Positions 32,041-41,828 are shown, counted from the first letter of the stretch. The stretch is 64,000 nucleotides of DNA from Evansella clarkii (GCF_002019695.1 NZ_KV917376.1:1005818-1069817), one strand, 5' to 3'. Numbers and translations are program-made. Notes: generated from the letters alone by a model not told the origin.

Positions 32041-33530
32041 TGTTCTTCCGCTCCTCTCCGTTCTAAAAGTTTTGCTTCTTCCCAAAGGGAATCCAGGGCT
32101 CCCAGCGTCTGGTCTTCCATTCTTCCCCCTTGATCGCTGACTGCTTTCTCAATATACCTGAATCTCTTGTTAAACTTACTGTTGGTCTGTCTCAACGCAT
32201 CTTCCGGGTCGATACCGTGGAATCTTGCCAGGTTTACAAGTACAAATAAAATATCGCCAAACTCTTTTGCTGCTTTATCTGGTGAGCCAGCTTTTATTTC
32301 CTGTATCCACTCCGCTATTTCTTCCTGGAGCTTCATCCACATAGGAGCTTCTTCTCCCCAGTCAAACCCAACCTTTGCTGCTTTTTTCTGAATCTTATAA
32401 GCATACATAAGACTTGGCAGTGAGTTAGGAATATTATCCAGGATGGAGGATGCCTTCGCTTCTCCTCCATTTTCCTCCTTTTCACTCTGCTTAATTTCCT
32501 CCCACTGGGCAAGAACCTTTTCAGAATTCTCCGCCTCTGTTTCCCCAAATACGTGAGGATGGCGCCGGATCATTTTTTCCGTCAGCACCTCAATAACATC
32601 ATCAATAGAAAACATTCCTTCATCCTCGCCGATTTGGGAATGGAGCATAACCTGGAGAAGAACGTCTCCTAATTCCTCAGCAAGATGTTCTTCGTCTCCT
32701 TCATCGATTGCATCCAGTACTTCGTACGTTTCCTCTACTAAGTATTTTTTTAATGAAAGATGTGTCTGTTCTTTATCCCACGGACATCCGCCAGGCCCCC
32801 TCAGGGCGGCGATTACTTCTCTGAGTTTATCGAAATCTTTGTAAAGCTGTTCCTCGTTTTTAACGGGGGGTACATAAACTACAGTTAAATTGCTTAATTC
32901 TGTTACTCTGTCCAGTTCGTATAATAAAACTTCCGTTATGGATTCTTCGCTTGTTCCGGCAGCTGTAACAATTTTAACAGGGTACTCATCCGGAAGCTTT
33001 TCCATGAGAGTAAGCTTTACTTCCGAGGCAACCATGCTGTCATATACCTGAGCAATGACAACATGGTGTCGCACCTGAACATCCTCACGTTTCAGATTAG
33101 TCCCGTCAAGCAGCTGGAAACCATCTGCCGGATCGAATTTCAACGCTCCAAACACAGCATCAAGGAAGCTTTGTCCTCCTTCGATTACGACATTTATTTC
33201 GTTCCGCCTTTCTCTTTGAAGAAGCAGCTGAACGGTGGTCTCAGCTACAAGCGGGTGTCCCGGGACAGCATAGGTGACCGGCCCCTTCTCCGCTTCCTGA
33301 ACAAGCCGGTCAGTGATCGCCTCATAAACTTCTCCAAAAGTGCCGAATGACTCATACAGCTCATCGAAGCTTGTAAAAGACAAGCCTTCCCCCTGTAAAG
33401 AGTTTAACACTGGGTGTTCCATCGTCCTGACGAAAATGTTCTCTTTATTTTTCAATGTCCGGTAAATACCGAGAGGAAGCTGTTCAAGCTCTCCAGCACC
33501 AAGTCCGATAACTGTAATTGTTTTTTCCAC
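32037..33530 (-). CDS. mazG: MazG-type nucleoside triphosphate pyrophosphohydrolase with methylase-like N-terminus (YabN)
   Basis: 497 aa, two domains. Residues 1-220 are tetrapyrrole-methylase-like (ITVIGLGAGELEQLPLGIY, YAVPGHPLVAETTVQLL). Residues 240-490 contain two MazG modules (GGCPWDKEQTHLSLKKYLVE, EETYEVLDAID, EELGDVLLQVMLHS; then EIAEWIQEI, EFGDILFVLVNLAR). Removes non-canonical or damaged NTPs; the methylase-like part has no known activity. GTG start with GGAGG 7 nt before. Follows yabM by 23 nt. Confidence 0.94.
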   Translation of the reverse strand: MEKTITVIGLGAGELEQLPLGIYRTLKNKENIFVRTMEHPVLNSLQGEGLSFTSFDELYESFGTFGEVYEAITDRLVQEAEKGPVTYAVPGHPLVAETTVQLLLQRERRNEINVVIEGGQSFLDAVFGALKFDPADGFQLLDGTNLKREDVQVRHHVVIAQVYDSMVASEVKLTLMEKLPDEYPVKIVTAAGTSEESITEVLLYELDRVTELSNLTVVYVPPVKNEEQLYKDFDKLREVIAALRGPGGCPWDKEQTHLSLKKYLVEETYEVLDAIDEGDEEHLAEELGDVLLQVMLHSQIGEDEGMFSIDDVIEVLTEKMIRRHPHVFGETEAENSEKVLAQWEEIKQSEKEENGGEAKASSILDNIPNSLPSLMYAYKIQKKAAKVGFDWGEEAPMWMKLQEEIAEWIQEIKAGSPDKAAKEFGDILFVLVNLARFHGIDPEDALRQTNSKFNKRFRYIEKAVSDQGGRMEDQTLGALDSLWEEAKLLERRGAEEQ

Positions 33531-33553
33531 TTTAAAACCTCCGGTGTCCGTCG

Positions 33554-35167
33554 TTATTTATAGGGAAGGAATTTCGATATTTTAGGCAAAGCTTCCCACT
33601 CGTGTCTTTCGAATATTTTTACGTACCAAATGATCGTTAGAAACAGTAAACCACCGGCTGCAGAGGAGGAAAGAGCTGTAAAACTCTCCACTGCTCTCCC
33701 GGCATTCTGCAAATCCGTTACCCGGTCAATGACCAATCTGTACAATAGTACGAACACTCCCATAACTGCCAGGGAGAGTCCCCATTTAACCCAGAATTTA
33801 TTAGGGAAGGTGCTCAGCAGGCCTTCTCTTATTAAGAGAATAACAGAAACTGCTGAAATGATGAAAAAGGCTGCAGCAGTCGAGGCCGCAGCCCCGGCAA
33901 TTCCATATACCGGCACAGTGGCCATATTCCCTGCTAACTTGATTAAAAGACCTAAGAGGAGCAGTAAAACAGAGTACCAGGCCTTTCCGGTACTGTAAAA
34001 AAGAGCTGCTGATGTCATAAATAGTGCTGCAAACAATACCGAAACGGAAAGAACTTGCAATGTCCCAGTACCAGCCTGATTTGTAAAAAGCATGGTGTTT
34101 AAGCTGCCCATTATAACAATAAGACCCATCCCAGCAGCCCCGCCGAATACAAGACACACTTTTACCGCCTGTCCCGTCAGGAGCTGCACCTCCGCTCTGT
34201 CATTATCCAGATAAGCCTTCGTTAACATTGGGACAATCGCATAAGAGAAAGCAGTGGTCACTAATGCCCCTAACTGGACGAGCGGCCAGCCTCTGTCATA
34301 AATCCCCTTAAATGCTGCCGCTTCTTCTGCCCCCGCTCCACTGCTAATAAGAAGCCTGAAAACGGTGAAGGAATCGAGCAGCTGCATGGCAACTAAAGAC
34401 ATTGCACTGACGGAAACAAATAAGCCGGAAATGACAAGCTTTTTCACATCTTTAGCCCAGCTGTCGGGAAGTGTAAACTTTTTTATTTCAGAAAAAAAAG
34501 CAGTTCTTCTTCTTTTTTTCCATCCAGAGAAAAGGAGCAGGACTGTTCCCGCTATCGCTCCTGCAAGGGCACCCGCCCCAGCAGATATCCCTGCAAGATA
34601 TGGGTCCCCCCATTGCATCGCCCAGAAAGCGACAATTAAAATGACAATAACACGGGTAATCTGTTCGCCTATTTGTGACCAGGCTGCAGGGGCCATGTTT
34701 CCCTCTCCCTGGTAAAGCCCCCTTCCAAGTGCAAGGAAAGGAATAATAAAGAAAGGCAAACCAAGCCAGCGTACCGGTCCGGCCAGCGAGCTATCACCCA
34801 TGAAAACCGCAATCTCCTCCGCAAAAAATATGAATGCTCCTCCTATTATGCCATTAAAGAGAAACATACAGAGGAGCAGCGTTAACATGCGGTTAAATAT
34901 ATCAGCACCGCTTTTCAAATATTCTGCGTTATTTTTCCACTCTGTCAGCATCCCGGAGATTACAACCGGAAAACCATATGTACCGAGCACAAAAGCAAGT
35001 CCGTATAACGGATATACCTGCTGATAAACATAATAACCAAGATCCCCTGTCAGGTTCTGGTACGGCACTTTGTACAAAGCGCTTAGTCCTTTAGCCGCAA
35101 GAGCACCCAGAGATAAATACAAAGCCCCTTTCATCCATGAACCTGACTTATTCTTATCTGTTGACAA
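33554..35167 (-). CDS. yabM: SpoVB/MurJ-family membrane flippase-like protein YabM
   Basis: 537 aa with about fourteen predicted membrane helices, the length and pattern of the MOP/MATE superfamily polysaccharide branch (SpoVB, MurJ, YtgP). Recognisable parts: ALYLSLGALAAKGLSALYKVPYQ at the start (shared with SpoVB relatives), LGTYGFPVVISGMLTEW, VPVYGIAGAAASTAAAFFI. Likely moves lipid-linked cell wall or polysaccharide precursors, by family. TTG start with AGGAGAGG 7 nt upstream. Between spoVT and mazG as in B. subtilis. Confidence 0.9.
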   Translation of the reverse strand: MSTDKNKSGSWMKGALYLSLGALAAKGLSALYKVPYQNLTGDLGYYVYQQVYPLYGLAFVLGTYGFPVVISGMLTEWKNNAEYLKSGADIFNRMLTLLLCMFLFNGIIGGAFIFFAEEIAVFMGDSSLAGPVRWLGLPFFIIPFLALGRGLYQGEGNMAPAAWSQIGEQITRVIVILIVAFWAMQWGDPYLAGISAGAGALAGAIAGTVLLLFSGWKKRRRTAFFSEIKKFTLPDSWAKDVKKLVISGLFVSVSAMSLVAMQLLDSFTVFRLLISSGAGAEEAAAFKGIYDRGWPLVQLGALVTTAFSYAIVPMLTKAYLDNDRAEVQLLTGQAVKVCLVFGGAAGMGLIVIMGSLNTMLFTNQAGTGTLQVLSVSVLFAALFMTSAALFYSTGKAWYSVLLLLLGLLIKLAGNMATVPVYGIAGAAASTAAAFFIISAVSVILLIREGLLSTFPNKFWVKWGLSLAVMGVFVLLYRLVIDRVTDLQNAGRAVESFTALSSSAAGGLLFLTIIWYVKIFERHEWEALPKISKFLPYK

Positions 35168-35224
35168 TGCTTTTCCTCTCCTGTTTGCTCAATTAAAGCC
35201 ATTATAGCATATGCCCTTCTTCTC

Positions 35225-35353
35225 ACATAAAGAAAACCCGCCGATTGGCGAGCCTTGAGGCGAAGACAGAGTCGTAGTTGCACTTATACTTTTTCCATAA
35301 AAATTCACTAGGTAGAATCAACTTCATCGATAAAATTTTATACTTAAAGTGTA
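35225..35353 (+). repeat. Dispersed intergenic repeat, family B, copy 2
   Basis: About 129 bp. CATAAAGAAAACCCGCCGAT, GGCGAGCCTTGAGGCGAAG, CGTAGTTGCACTTATACT, CATAAAAATTCACTAGG, and a right end AAAATTTTATACTT. Blocks and order agree with copies at 19222 and 44559. Lies between spoVT and yabM. Confidence 0.75.
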
Positions 35354-35354
35354 A

Positions 35355-35432
35355 AAAAGCACTTCTAAAGCAGTGAGGGAAGACTGGCGGTAAATAATAA
35401 CCGTTTCTGTTCCACATCTGCTTTAGAAGCAC
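35355..35432 (-). terminator. spoVT terminator (long hairpin)
   Basis: A 12-bp perfect stem CTTCTAAAGCAG/CTGCTTTAGAAG (35362-35373 with 35418-35429) encloses a secondary stem (ACCG/CGGT). In the minus direction it is followed by TGCTTTTTTA. Confidence 0.7.
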
Positions 35433-35465
35433 TATTAGTTTCGTTCCTTGCTTAACTGGCCTCTG

Positions 35466-36002
35466 TTACTGTTCCATCTGTCTTGCCAGGAAGCCTGCTG
35501 CAGTTTCTGCAAGCTTTTTCTCTACTTCTCCTACATCATTATCCTTACCGATAAGAACTACTGCGCCGATTGGATCGCCATTTGCAATAATTGGTGCAAT
35601 ACAGTATCCGTTCGCCTGCTCCTGGTGGTCTCCTGTCAGTGAATATTCTCCTGCCTGTGTTTCAATTTCTGTTTTTCGGTCATTCATCGCACTTTCTACA
35701 TTTTCACCAATTGCTTTATTATGGTATTCTTTCTTGGACCCGCCGGCTACTGCTATATAAGTATCCCGGTCAGCTATGAGCACCGTATGGTTTAAACTGT
35801 CGTACAGGGCCTCTGCATATTCTTTCGCAAAATCACCGAGCTCAGAAATAGGCGAATATTTCTTTAAGATAACCTCTCCGTCTCTGTCCACAAAAATTTC
35901 TAACGGGTCGCCTTCACGGATTCTTAAAGTGCGCCGGATTTCTTTAGGTATAACTACACGCCCTAAATCGTCAATTCGTCTTACTATCCCAGTTGCTTTC
36001 AT
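35466..36002 (-). CDS. spoVT: Stage V sporulation protein T
   Basis: Transcription regulator of sigma-G genes in the forespore. 178 aa: N-terminal AbrB-type swapped-hairpin domain (MKATGIVRRIDDLGRVVIPK, RRTLRIREGDPLEIF) and a C-terminal GAF-like domain (about 60-178, HTVLIADRDTYIAVAG, PIIANGDPIGAVVLIG). The N-terminus resembles that of AbrB in this same window (58561), so the two are easily confused; length and GAF domain separate them. Confidence 0.97.
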   Translation of the reverse strand: MKATGIVRRIDDLGRVVIPKEIRRTLRIREGDPLEIFVDRDGEVILKKYSPISELGDFAKEYAEALYDSLNHTVLIADRDTYIAVAGGSKKEYHNKAIGENVESAMNDRKTEIETQAGEYSLTGDHQEQANGYCIAPIIANGDPIGAVVLIGKDNDVGEVEKKLAETAAGFLARQMEQ

Positions 36003-36026
36003 ACTTACGTTGCCTCACTTTCCATG

Positions 36027-36055
36027 TTGTATTCACGTCGATGATGCTTGCATGC
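36027..36055 (-). promoter_or_regulatory. Candidate forespore (sigma-G/F) promoter for spoVT
   Basis: GCATG (36051-36055), 17 nt, AATACAA (36027-36033), compared with sigma-G GHATR and CATNNTA. spoVT is sigma-G dependent in B. subtilis. One key base of the -10 differs. Confidence 0.35.
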
Positions 36056-36351
36056 AAGTATTATTTCTTCGCTGAAACTTGTCCTTATTATCTATCTAAA
36101 AAAAAGAACTATTCACCATTTGTTCAATAAATTTGGTTTATTTCCTGTTACCGATCTGTACCGGTACTATCTTCTTATGTTAATGCGGACCGCTTTTTGG
36201 CGATTTAACGGAATGAGGATCCGCAAGTGCTGTGCCTTATTGGCGGATCGGACCCGCTTTGTTGTTTTTACAACACGCTTCAGTTCGAGATCCTCCTGTC
36301 GTAAAACCATATTGTAATTACTGCTCCACTGTTAAAATACTTCTGTTCACA

Positions 36352-36389
36352 TAATAACAGACCAAATCTAAAGATTTGGTCTGTTATTA
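36352..36389. repeat. Perfect 38-bp palindrome
   Basis: TAATAACAGACCAAATCT followed by AA and its exact complement AGATTTGGTCTGTTATTA. It lies 73 nt after the mfd stop. It may terminate mfd transcription, but neither side has a U-tract. The rest of 36056-36461 shows nothing I recognise. Confidence 0.9.
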
Positions 36390-36461
36390 GTATGCAGTTC
36401 CATGTGTTCCTTCGCCGAAACGGAAGTGCTTATCCTTTCCAGGTTTTGCACCCTCTTTTTA

Positions 36462-39400
36462 TCACATGGAAGCCTTTTCTCTGCTTTCTCCATCATTGCG
36501 GACTTCGTCAAGCTTCGATATAACTTCCTCCATAATTTTCAGATACTCTTTATCTTTTAGTGTCTTACGCTTAATATGAATGGTTATTTTATTGCCAGTC
36601 ATAGAAAGATTAAGCTTATTTGATATCCTGTTCACCATGGAAAAAAGCTTTGAGCCATCAATCGCTTTTGTGGTCTCTTCGCTCAGGATTATTTTACAGA
36701 GCTGGTTTTTTTCTACGGCGGATTCTATACCTTCCTGAATACAATACTGTTTTAAGGACGCAACCTGGAACAGGTAGCCCACCTCATCCGGGTAATCACC
36801 GAAACGGTCGATCATTTCACTCTGAAGTTCGATTATGTCATGCTGGGATTCCACTGCTTTAAAACGTTTATACATATCAATCTTTTGCTTAGAGTCCGGT
36901 ATATATGATTCAGGAATATAGGCATCCACCTGGATATCCAGTTCGAAATCCTTTTCTTCCCTTTTCGCTTTATCCGGTAATGGACCTTCCTTCCTTTCAT
37001 CAATAGCTTCTTTCAGCATTTGTGAGTAAAGGTCGAATCCGACGGAAGCTATAAATCCATGCTGCTCTGCCCCAAGAAGGTTTCCTGCTCCTCTTATGGA
37101 CAAATCCCGCATTGCAATTTTAAACCCTGAGCCTAATTCGGTAAATTCTTTTATAGCCTGAAGCCTTTTTTCCGCTACTTCTGTAAGCACCTTGTCCCGC
37201 TGGTGTGTAAAGTAGGCGTATGCGACACGATTGGAACGCCCTACACGTCCCCGGAGCTGATAAAGCTGAGACAGCCCCATTTTATCTGCATTATTGATCA
37301 CCAGTGTATTTACATTAGGAATGTCCACACCTGTTTCAATAATTGTTGTCGTTACCAGAACGTCTGTATTGCCCTCAAGGAAATCGAGCATTACTGATTC
37401 AAGCTCTGTTTCTGTCATCTGCCCATGTGCGAATCTCACTGTCGCGTCCGGAACGAGCATGGAAATCTTGTCGGCCATCGTTTCGATATCCTCTACACGA
37501 TTGTACAGGAAGTAAACCTGCCCGCCCCTTGTCATCTCTCTTTCTATAGCTTCCCTTACTAACGGTTCATTGTATTCTACTACATAGGTCTGAACAGGAA
37601 AGCGGTTTTCAGGAGGCGTTTCGATGACAGATAAGTCTCTTACACCGAGCATTGACATATGCAATGTCCTCGGAATTGGCGTTGCAGTCAAGGTCAGCAC
37701 ATCTACATTGGCTTTGAATCTCTTTATCTTTTCCTTATGGGTAACCCCGAAACGCTGTTCCTCATCGACGATAAGCAATCCAAGATCTTTAAATTCAATA
37801 TCCTTGGACAGAAGCCGGTGAGTACCTACCACAATATCTATCGATCCCCGCTTTATACCTTCGATTGTTTTCGTCTGTTCTTTTTTAGAACGGAAACGGC
37901 TTAATAAGCCCATATTAATCGGAAAATCCTGGAACCGTTCGCGCATTGTTTCATAATGCTGCTGTGCCAGAATCGTAGTTGGAACAAGAAATGCAACTTG
38001 CTTTCCATCCATAATAGCCTTAAAAGCCGCCCTTAGAGCAACTTCTGTTTTGCCGTATCCAACATCCCCGCAAAGGAGCCGGTCCATTGGACGGTCTCTT
38101 TCCATATCCTTTTTAATTTCTTCTATTGCCCTCAGCTGGTCTTCTGTCTCCTGATATGGGAAGGAAGATTCGAATTCCCGCTGTTCCGGCCCGTCTTTCG
38201 AGAAAGCATACCCTTTGCTGGCCTCTCTCTCCGCATACAGTTTAATAAGGTCATCGGCAATATCCTGTACGGAAGACTGAACCTTCTTTTTGACCTTCTT
38301 CCAGTCATTTCCTCCAAGCGCATAAAGCTTAGGTTCTTTCTCTTCAGAACCTACATATTTCTGCACCTGGTCAATCTGTTCTACCGGGACATAAAGTTTG
38401 TCGTTGCCGGCATAGGAAATATGCATGTAATCTTTATGGATGCCCCCGAGTTCCAGAGTCTGAATGCCGAGGTATTTTCCAATACCATGATTTACATGCA
38501 CTACCCAGTCGCCAACCTTCAGTTCTGAATAACTCTTAATACGCTCGGCGTTGGAAAGTTTCTGCCTTCTCTTCGGCCGCTTTGTTTTCTTTGTGAAAAC
38601 CTCTTCTTCTGTAATAACGATAAGGCGCTGCATAGGCAGTTCAAATCCGGACATCAAATGGCCGGTAACTATTTGTGCCTGTCCTTTGATAGGAGGGTGG
38701 CTGTTGTCTGTTATTGCTGCCTCAATCTCGTAATCTTGAAGTACTTGCTGCATTCTTTCCGCCCGTTCCTTATCGGCACTGACGAAGGTGACAGCGTAGT
38801 TTGCTCCTTTCCAGCGGTCAGTCTCACTTTTTAAAAGGTTCAGCTGGCCGTGGAAATTCTGCATGGATTTACTCTGGATATTAACTATATTTTTAGGGTT
38901 AGTAGAAGGAACATGTCTTAAAAATAAGCTTAGATAAAGTTTCGGTCTGGCCGTCTCCTGAAAAATTTCATCCCATGTTTTTGAGAATTTAACTTCTGAT
39001 ACAGCTGCTCCCTGAGAGAGCATCGCGGTGTGCCATTCTGCTTCTTCTTTTTCCAGATTTTCAGACATTTCCTGCACACGACTCACTTCATCAACAAATA
39101 TTAAACCTTCTTCAGGCATATAGTCTATTAATGTATTTCTCGTTTCATAGAAAAGAGACATATACTTATACATGGAATCAAAGGACGTTTTCTCCCCGAG
39201 CAGCTCGATTTCCTGACCTATCTGTTCTGCCATCTTTTCTTTCAGCGATGGGTCCTTCAGCTTCGCCAGAGTCTGTGACAACGCTTCCTTCAGCCTGTCC
39301 CTTCCCTGTCTGTAGTTTTCATCGAAGAGAAGGACCTCTCTTGCAGGACCGATTTGGATTTTCTCCGCCTGCGTGTTGGACCTTTGTGTCTCCACGTCAA

Positions 39401-40019
39401 AAAATCGAATGGAGTCAACTTCGGTATCAAACAATTCTATTCTGACAGGACTTTCTTCAGTAAGAGGGTAAATGTCAATGATTCCTCCTCTGACACTGAA
39501 GTGTCCTGGAGCTGATACCATTGCTTCCCTCTGGAAACCCATTGACGTAAGCTGGGATAGAGTTTCATCCAGGTCGATGTCCCTTCCGGTTTGAAACTCC
39601 AGTTGACAGTCCTTCCAGACAGAAGCAGGAGGCAAAAGCCTTCTTACACCCGCCATCGGAGCAATTACGATAGCTTTTTCACCATATGCCCATTTGTTCA
39701 ATGCCTCGATCCGCTGGCTCCTCATTTCAGGACTGGCTACTGCAATTTCTGAAGCTATTAATTCGTTAACTGGATATATATATACTTTCTCTTCACCTAT
39801 GAGAGAAACGAGGTCATCGTAGAGTTTTTGCGCGTGAAATAAGTTATGTGTTATAACGAGCTGGGATCTGTTTGTTTGATTAAAGACAGAAGCGAGGAGC
39901 AGTGATCTTGCTGATCCTGTTAAACCAGAAATCATCTGTTCTGATAGATTCGCCTCAATGCCTTCAATAATACTTGCCACGTCATCCCCCTGGCAGACTG
40001 TCCCGATAATTCCTTTCAT
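36462..40019 (-). CDS. mfd: Transcription-repair coupling factor Mfd
   Basis: ATP-dependent translocase that removes RNA polymerase stalled at lesions and recruits UvrA. About 1185 aa. UvrB-like N-terminus (GLTGSARSLLLASVFNQ, LPPASVW), RNA polymerase interaction Tudor-like part (SELKVGDWVVHVNHGIGKYL), RecG-like motor with Walker A LLCGDVGYGKTEVALRA, DEEQ box LIVDEEQRFGV, TATPIPRTLHMSM, and motif VI QLRGRVGRSNR; C-terminal autoinhibitory domain. The open frame starts at 40082, but GAGGGGGG lies 6 nt before the ATG at 40019 (MKGIIG). Confidence 0.98.
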   Translation of the reverse strand: MKGIIGTVCQGDDVASIIEGIEANLSEQMISGLTGSARSLLLASVFNQTNRSQLVITHNLFHAQKLYDDLVSLIGEEKVYIYPVNELIASEIAVASPEMRSQRIEALNKWAYGEKAIVIAPMAGVRRLLPPASVWKDCQLEFQTGRDIDLDETLSQLTSMGFQREAMVSAPGHFSVRGGIIDIYPLTEESPVRIELFDTEVDSIRFFDVETQRSNTQAEKIQIGPAREVLLFDENYRQGRDRLKEALSQTLAKLKDPSLKEKMAEQIGQEIELLGEKTSFDSMYKYMSLFYETRNTLIDYMPEEGLIFVDEVSRVQEMSENLEKEEAEWHTAMLSQGAAVSEVKFSKTWDEIFQETARPKLYLSLFLRHVPSTNPKNIVNIQSKSMQNFHGQLNLLKSETDRWKGANYAVTFVSADKERAERMQQVLQDYEIEAAITDNSHPPIKGQAQIVTGHLMSGFELPMQRLIVITEEEVFTKKTKRPKRRQKLSNAERIKSYSELKVGDWVVHVNHGIGKYLGIQTLELGGIHKDYMHISYAGNDKLYVPVEQIDQVQKYVGSEEKEPKLYALGGNDWKKVKKKVQSSVQDIADDLIKLYAEREASKGYAFSKDGPEQREFESSFPYQETEDQLRAIEEIKKDMERDRPMDRLLCGDVGYGKTEVALRAAFKAIMDGKQVAFLVPTTILAQQHYETMRERFQDFPINMGLLSRFRSKKEQTKTIEGIKRGSIDIVVGTHRLLSKDIEFKDLGLLIVDEEQRFGVTHKEKIKRFKANVDVLTLTATPIPRTLHMSMLGVRDLSVIETPPENRFPVQTYVVEYNEPLVREAIEREMTRGGQVYFLYNRVEDIETMADKISMLVPDATVRFAHGQMTETELESVMLDFLEGNTDVLVTTTIIETGVDIPNVNTLVINNADKMGLSQLYQLRGRVGRSNRVAYAYFTHQRDKVLTEVAEKRLQAIKEFTELGSGFKIAMRDLSIRGAGNLLGAEQHGFIASVGFDLYSQMLKEAIDERKEGPLPDKAKREEKDFELDIQVDAYIPESYIPDSKQKIDMYKRFKAVESQHDIIELQSEMIDRFGDYPDEVGYLFQVASLKQYCIQEGIESAVEKNQLCKIILSEETTKAIDGSKLFSMVNRISNKLNLSMTGNKITIHIKRKTLKDKEYLKIMEEVISKLDEVRNDGESREKASM

Positions 40020-40164
40020 GCTATTCCCCCCTCTTGCAGTGGTTTCGTTTGATGTAGTTTTCGAAATATTGGTCACGCTCACCAGTACCGGCTGTTCGTT
40101 TAACTGGATTTTTTCAGCAGAAAAACGCTTTGGCGTATTTCACCAAAGCTTGTCGAATGACGTC

Positions 40165-40395
40165 CTAATGAATAAAAGATTCATTCGCATGATAATCAGG
40201 ATAATCCTTTAATGTAGTTTCACATGCTTCACAGATAACTTTAACATGTAAATGGCCCTGCGAATCATAATTAATCATATCTTTACGCTCCTCATCAGAC
40301 AACTGGTTAAAACCAAGTTGCTGCTCGTCAGCCTGCCAGCTGCTTAATGTTCCCAGATTTGCCTGGCAGTGCCTGCAATAGTAATGCACTGACAT
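40165..40395 (-). CDS. fin: Anti-sigma-F factor Fin (YabK)
   Basis: Small zinc-binding protein that inhibits sigma-F and helps the switch to sigma-G. 76 aa with two metal pairs, YYCRHCQ (CXXC, residues 7-10) and VICEACE (CXXC, about 54-57). Located between mfd and pth, the place of fin in B. subtilis. GGAGGAGGG lies 5 nt before the ATG. A forespore-type promoter is visible upstream. Confidence 0.93.
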   Translation of the reverse strand: MSVHYYCRHCQANLGTLSSWQADEQQLGFNQLSDEERKDMINYDSQGHLHVKVICEACETTLKDYPDYHANESFIH

Positions 40396-40433
40396 CGTAG
40401 CCCTCCTCCATACTATGCTTCAATATATACAAA

Positions 40434-40463
40434 TAGTATGAACGGAAGAGTATACCAGTATGC
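40434..40463 (-). promoter_or_regulatory. Candidate sigma-F/sigma-G promoter for fin
   Basis: GCATA (40459-40463), 18 nt, CATACTA (40434-40440), close to the forespore consensus GHATR and CATNNTA. fin is under sigma-F in B. subtilis. Confidence 0.55.
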
Positions 40464-40471
40464 ATGAAAAG

Positions 40472-41032
40472 CTATTTATTATACTCGTTCATTACATTCA
40501 GAAACGTGGTACTCGTCCATGCTTCCACTGCCTCTGCAGCTCTTTCTGCAGCCTGGTTAATCGCTTCTTTTTCATTGTCACGGAATTTCCCAAGAACATA
40601 ATCAGGAACTGCCTGTCCTTTGTCCGGCCGGCCTATTCCGATTCTTATCCGGTTAAATTCTTCTGTACCAAGCTGTGAAATGATTGACCTGATACCATTG
40701 TGCCCCCCATGGCTTCCCTTCTGCCGGAGGCGTATCGTACCAGGGGCAAGGTCCAGATCATCATAAATAACAAGCAGATCTTCTTTACCGATTTTATAAA
40801 AGTTCATTAACGGCACAATAGACTCTCCAGACAAATTCATAAATGTCAGAGGTTTAAGGAGGAAAACTCTCTCCCGTTCCAGATTTTTATAACCGTATAT
40901 TCCTTTAAACTTTGTCTGATCTAACTCTATTCCAAGTTTCTCTTCACATCTGTCAATTACGTCGAATCCTACGTTGTGTCTGGTACCCTCATATTGCTTA
41001 CCAGGGTTACCCAGCCCTACTACGAGCTTCAT
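40472..41032 (-). CDS. pth: Peptidyl-tRNA hydrolase
   Basis: Releases peptides from peptidyl-tRNA dropped by ribosomes. 186 aa from the ATG at 41032: MKLVVGLGNPGKQYEGTRHN with the catalytic His in RHNVGF (about residue 20), FLLKPLTFMNLSGES, DDLDLAPGTIRLRQKGSHGGHNG. The open frame runs upstream to 41221, but that 63-residue extension is basic and family-foreign; GGAGG lies 7 nt before 41032. Follows ctc, as spoVC (pth) does in B. subtilis. Confidence 0.96.
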   Translation of the reverse strand: MKLVVGLGNPGKQYEGTRHNVGFDVIDRCEEKLGIELDQTKFKGIYGYKNLERERVFLLKPLTFMNLSGESIVPLMNFYKIGKEDLLVIYDDLDLAPGTIRLRQKGSHGGHNGIRSIISQLGTEEFNRIRIGIGRPDKGQAVPDYVLGKFRDNEKEAINQAAERAAEAVEAWTSTTFLNVMNEYNK

Positions 41033-41159
41033 TGATCTGCCTCCGCTTTCATCGTCTTTCTTCCGTTTAAGAAGTTTCTGAAAAAACATGTTCCACCCCC
41101 TGCAACGAGTAAAAGAGGCATAACCTGGACGGCTATACCTCTGTCCTCGTAACTCCATG

Positions 41160-41828
41160 CTATTCTTCTTTCTCTTTCGCCTCTTCTTCAGGCGTCTTAG
41201 CTTCGTCGCCTTCCTCAGCATCCACTAAAGCAGGTGTGCCCTCTTCCGTTTCACCGCCAAGGCCAGGTTCCTCAGGTTCTTCTGTCGGAGGAAGAATCGA
41301 AATGATTACTTCTTCCGGATCGTTATTGATTGTGTATTTTCCATCAACCTCAAGATCTTTTACCTGGACGGAGTCATTAACCTCCAGGTTTGAAACATCG
41401 ACTTCGATGTTCTCAGGTATATCGTTTGGCAGTGCTTTTACAGAAAGTTCATAAACAGCCTGCTGCATCACTCCGCCATCCTTAACACCTGCAGAATCTC
41501 CGGCAGTAATTACAGGCACATCAGCATCAAGCTCGCTCTTCATATCCAGAGCGTAAAAATCCACATGAAGGATTTCACCTTTAATACTGTCCATCTGAAG
41601 GTCATAAACGATAACGTCCGTTTGCTCACCTTCTAGGGCAAGCTTAAAAACGCCGTTCTTTCCGTTTTCCCTGAGTGTTTTAGTAAGTGCTATCTCGTCA
41701 ACTGTGACTGATTCATTGCCGAAGGCCTTGCCATACACTACACCAGGTACATGTCCCTGTTCCCTGATTTTTGTCAGCCTGGACCCTCTGCGATCTCCTC
41801 TTTTTGCCGCTTCAAGTACTGTAGTCAT
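41160..41828 (-). CDS. ctc: Ribosomal protein L25/general stress protein Ctc
   Basis: Binds 5S rRNA in the large subunit; Ctc is the stress-inducible L25 of Bacillus. 222 aa: L25 domain (MTTVLEAAKRGDRRGSRLTK, EILHVDFYALDM), C-terminal TL5 domain (residues 95-185), and a strongly acidic tail (EEPEEPGLGGETEEG, EEGDEAKTPEEEAKEKEE). A textbook sigma-B promoter precedes it. Also called rplY. Confidence 0.96.
   Translation of the reverse strand: MTTVLEAAKRGDRRGSRLTKIREQGHVPGVVYGKAFGNESVTVDEIALTKTLRENGKNGVFKLALEGEQTDVIVYDLQMDSIKGEILHVDFYALDMKSELDADVPVITAGDSAGVKDGGVMQQAVYELSVKALPNDIPENIEVDVSNLEVNDSVQVKDLEVDGKYTINNDPEEVIISILPPTEEPEEPGLGGETEEGTPALVDAEEGDEAKTPEEEAKEKEE

Noticed and set aside
40020-40082. 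N-terminal extension of Mfd
   Set aside because: The strong GAGGGGGG site precedes the ATG at 40019 and the family begins there.
41033-41221. Long N-terminal extension of peptidyl-tRNA hydrolase
   Set aside because: The extension is highly basic and unlike the family, while a good Shine-Dalgarno site precedes the internal ATG at 41032.
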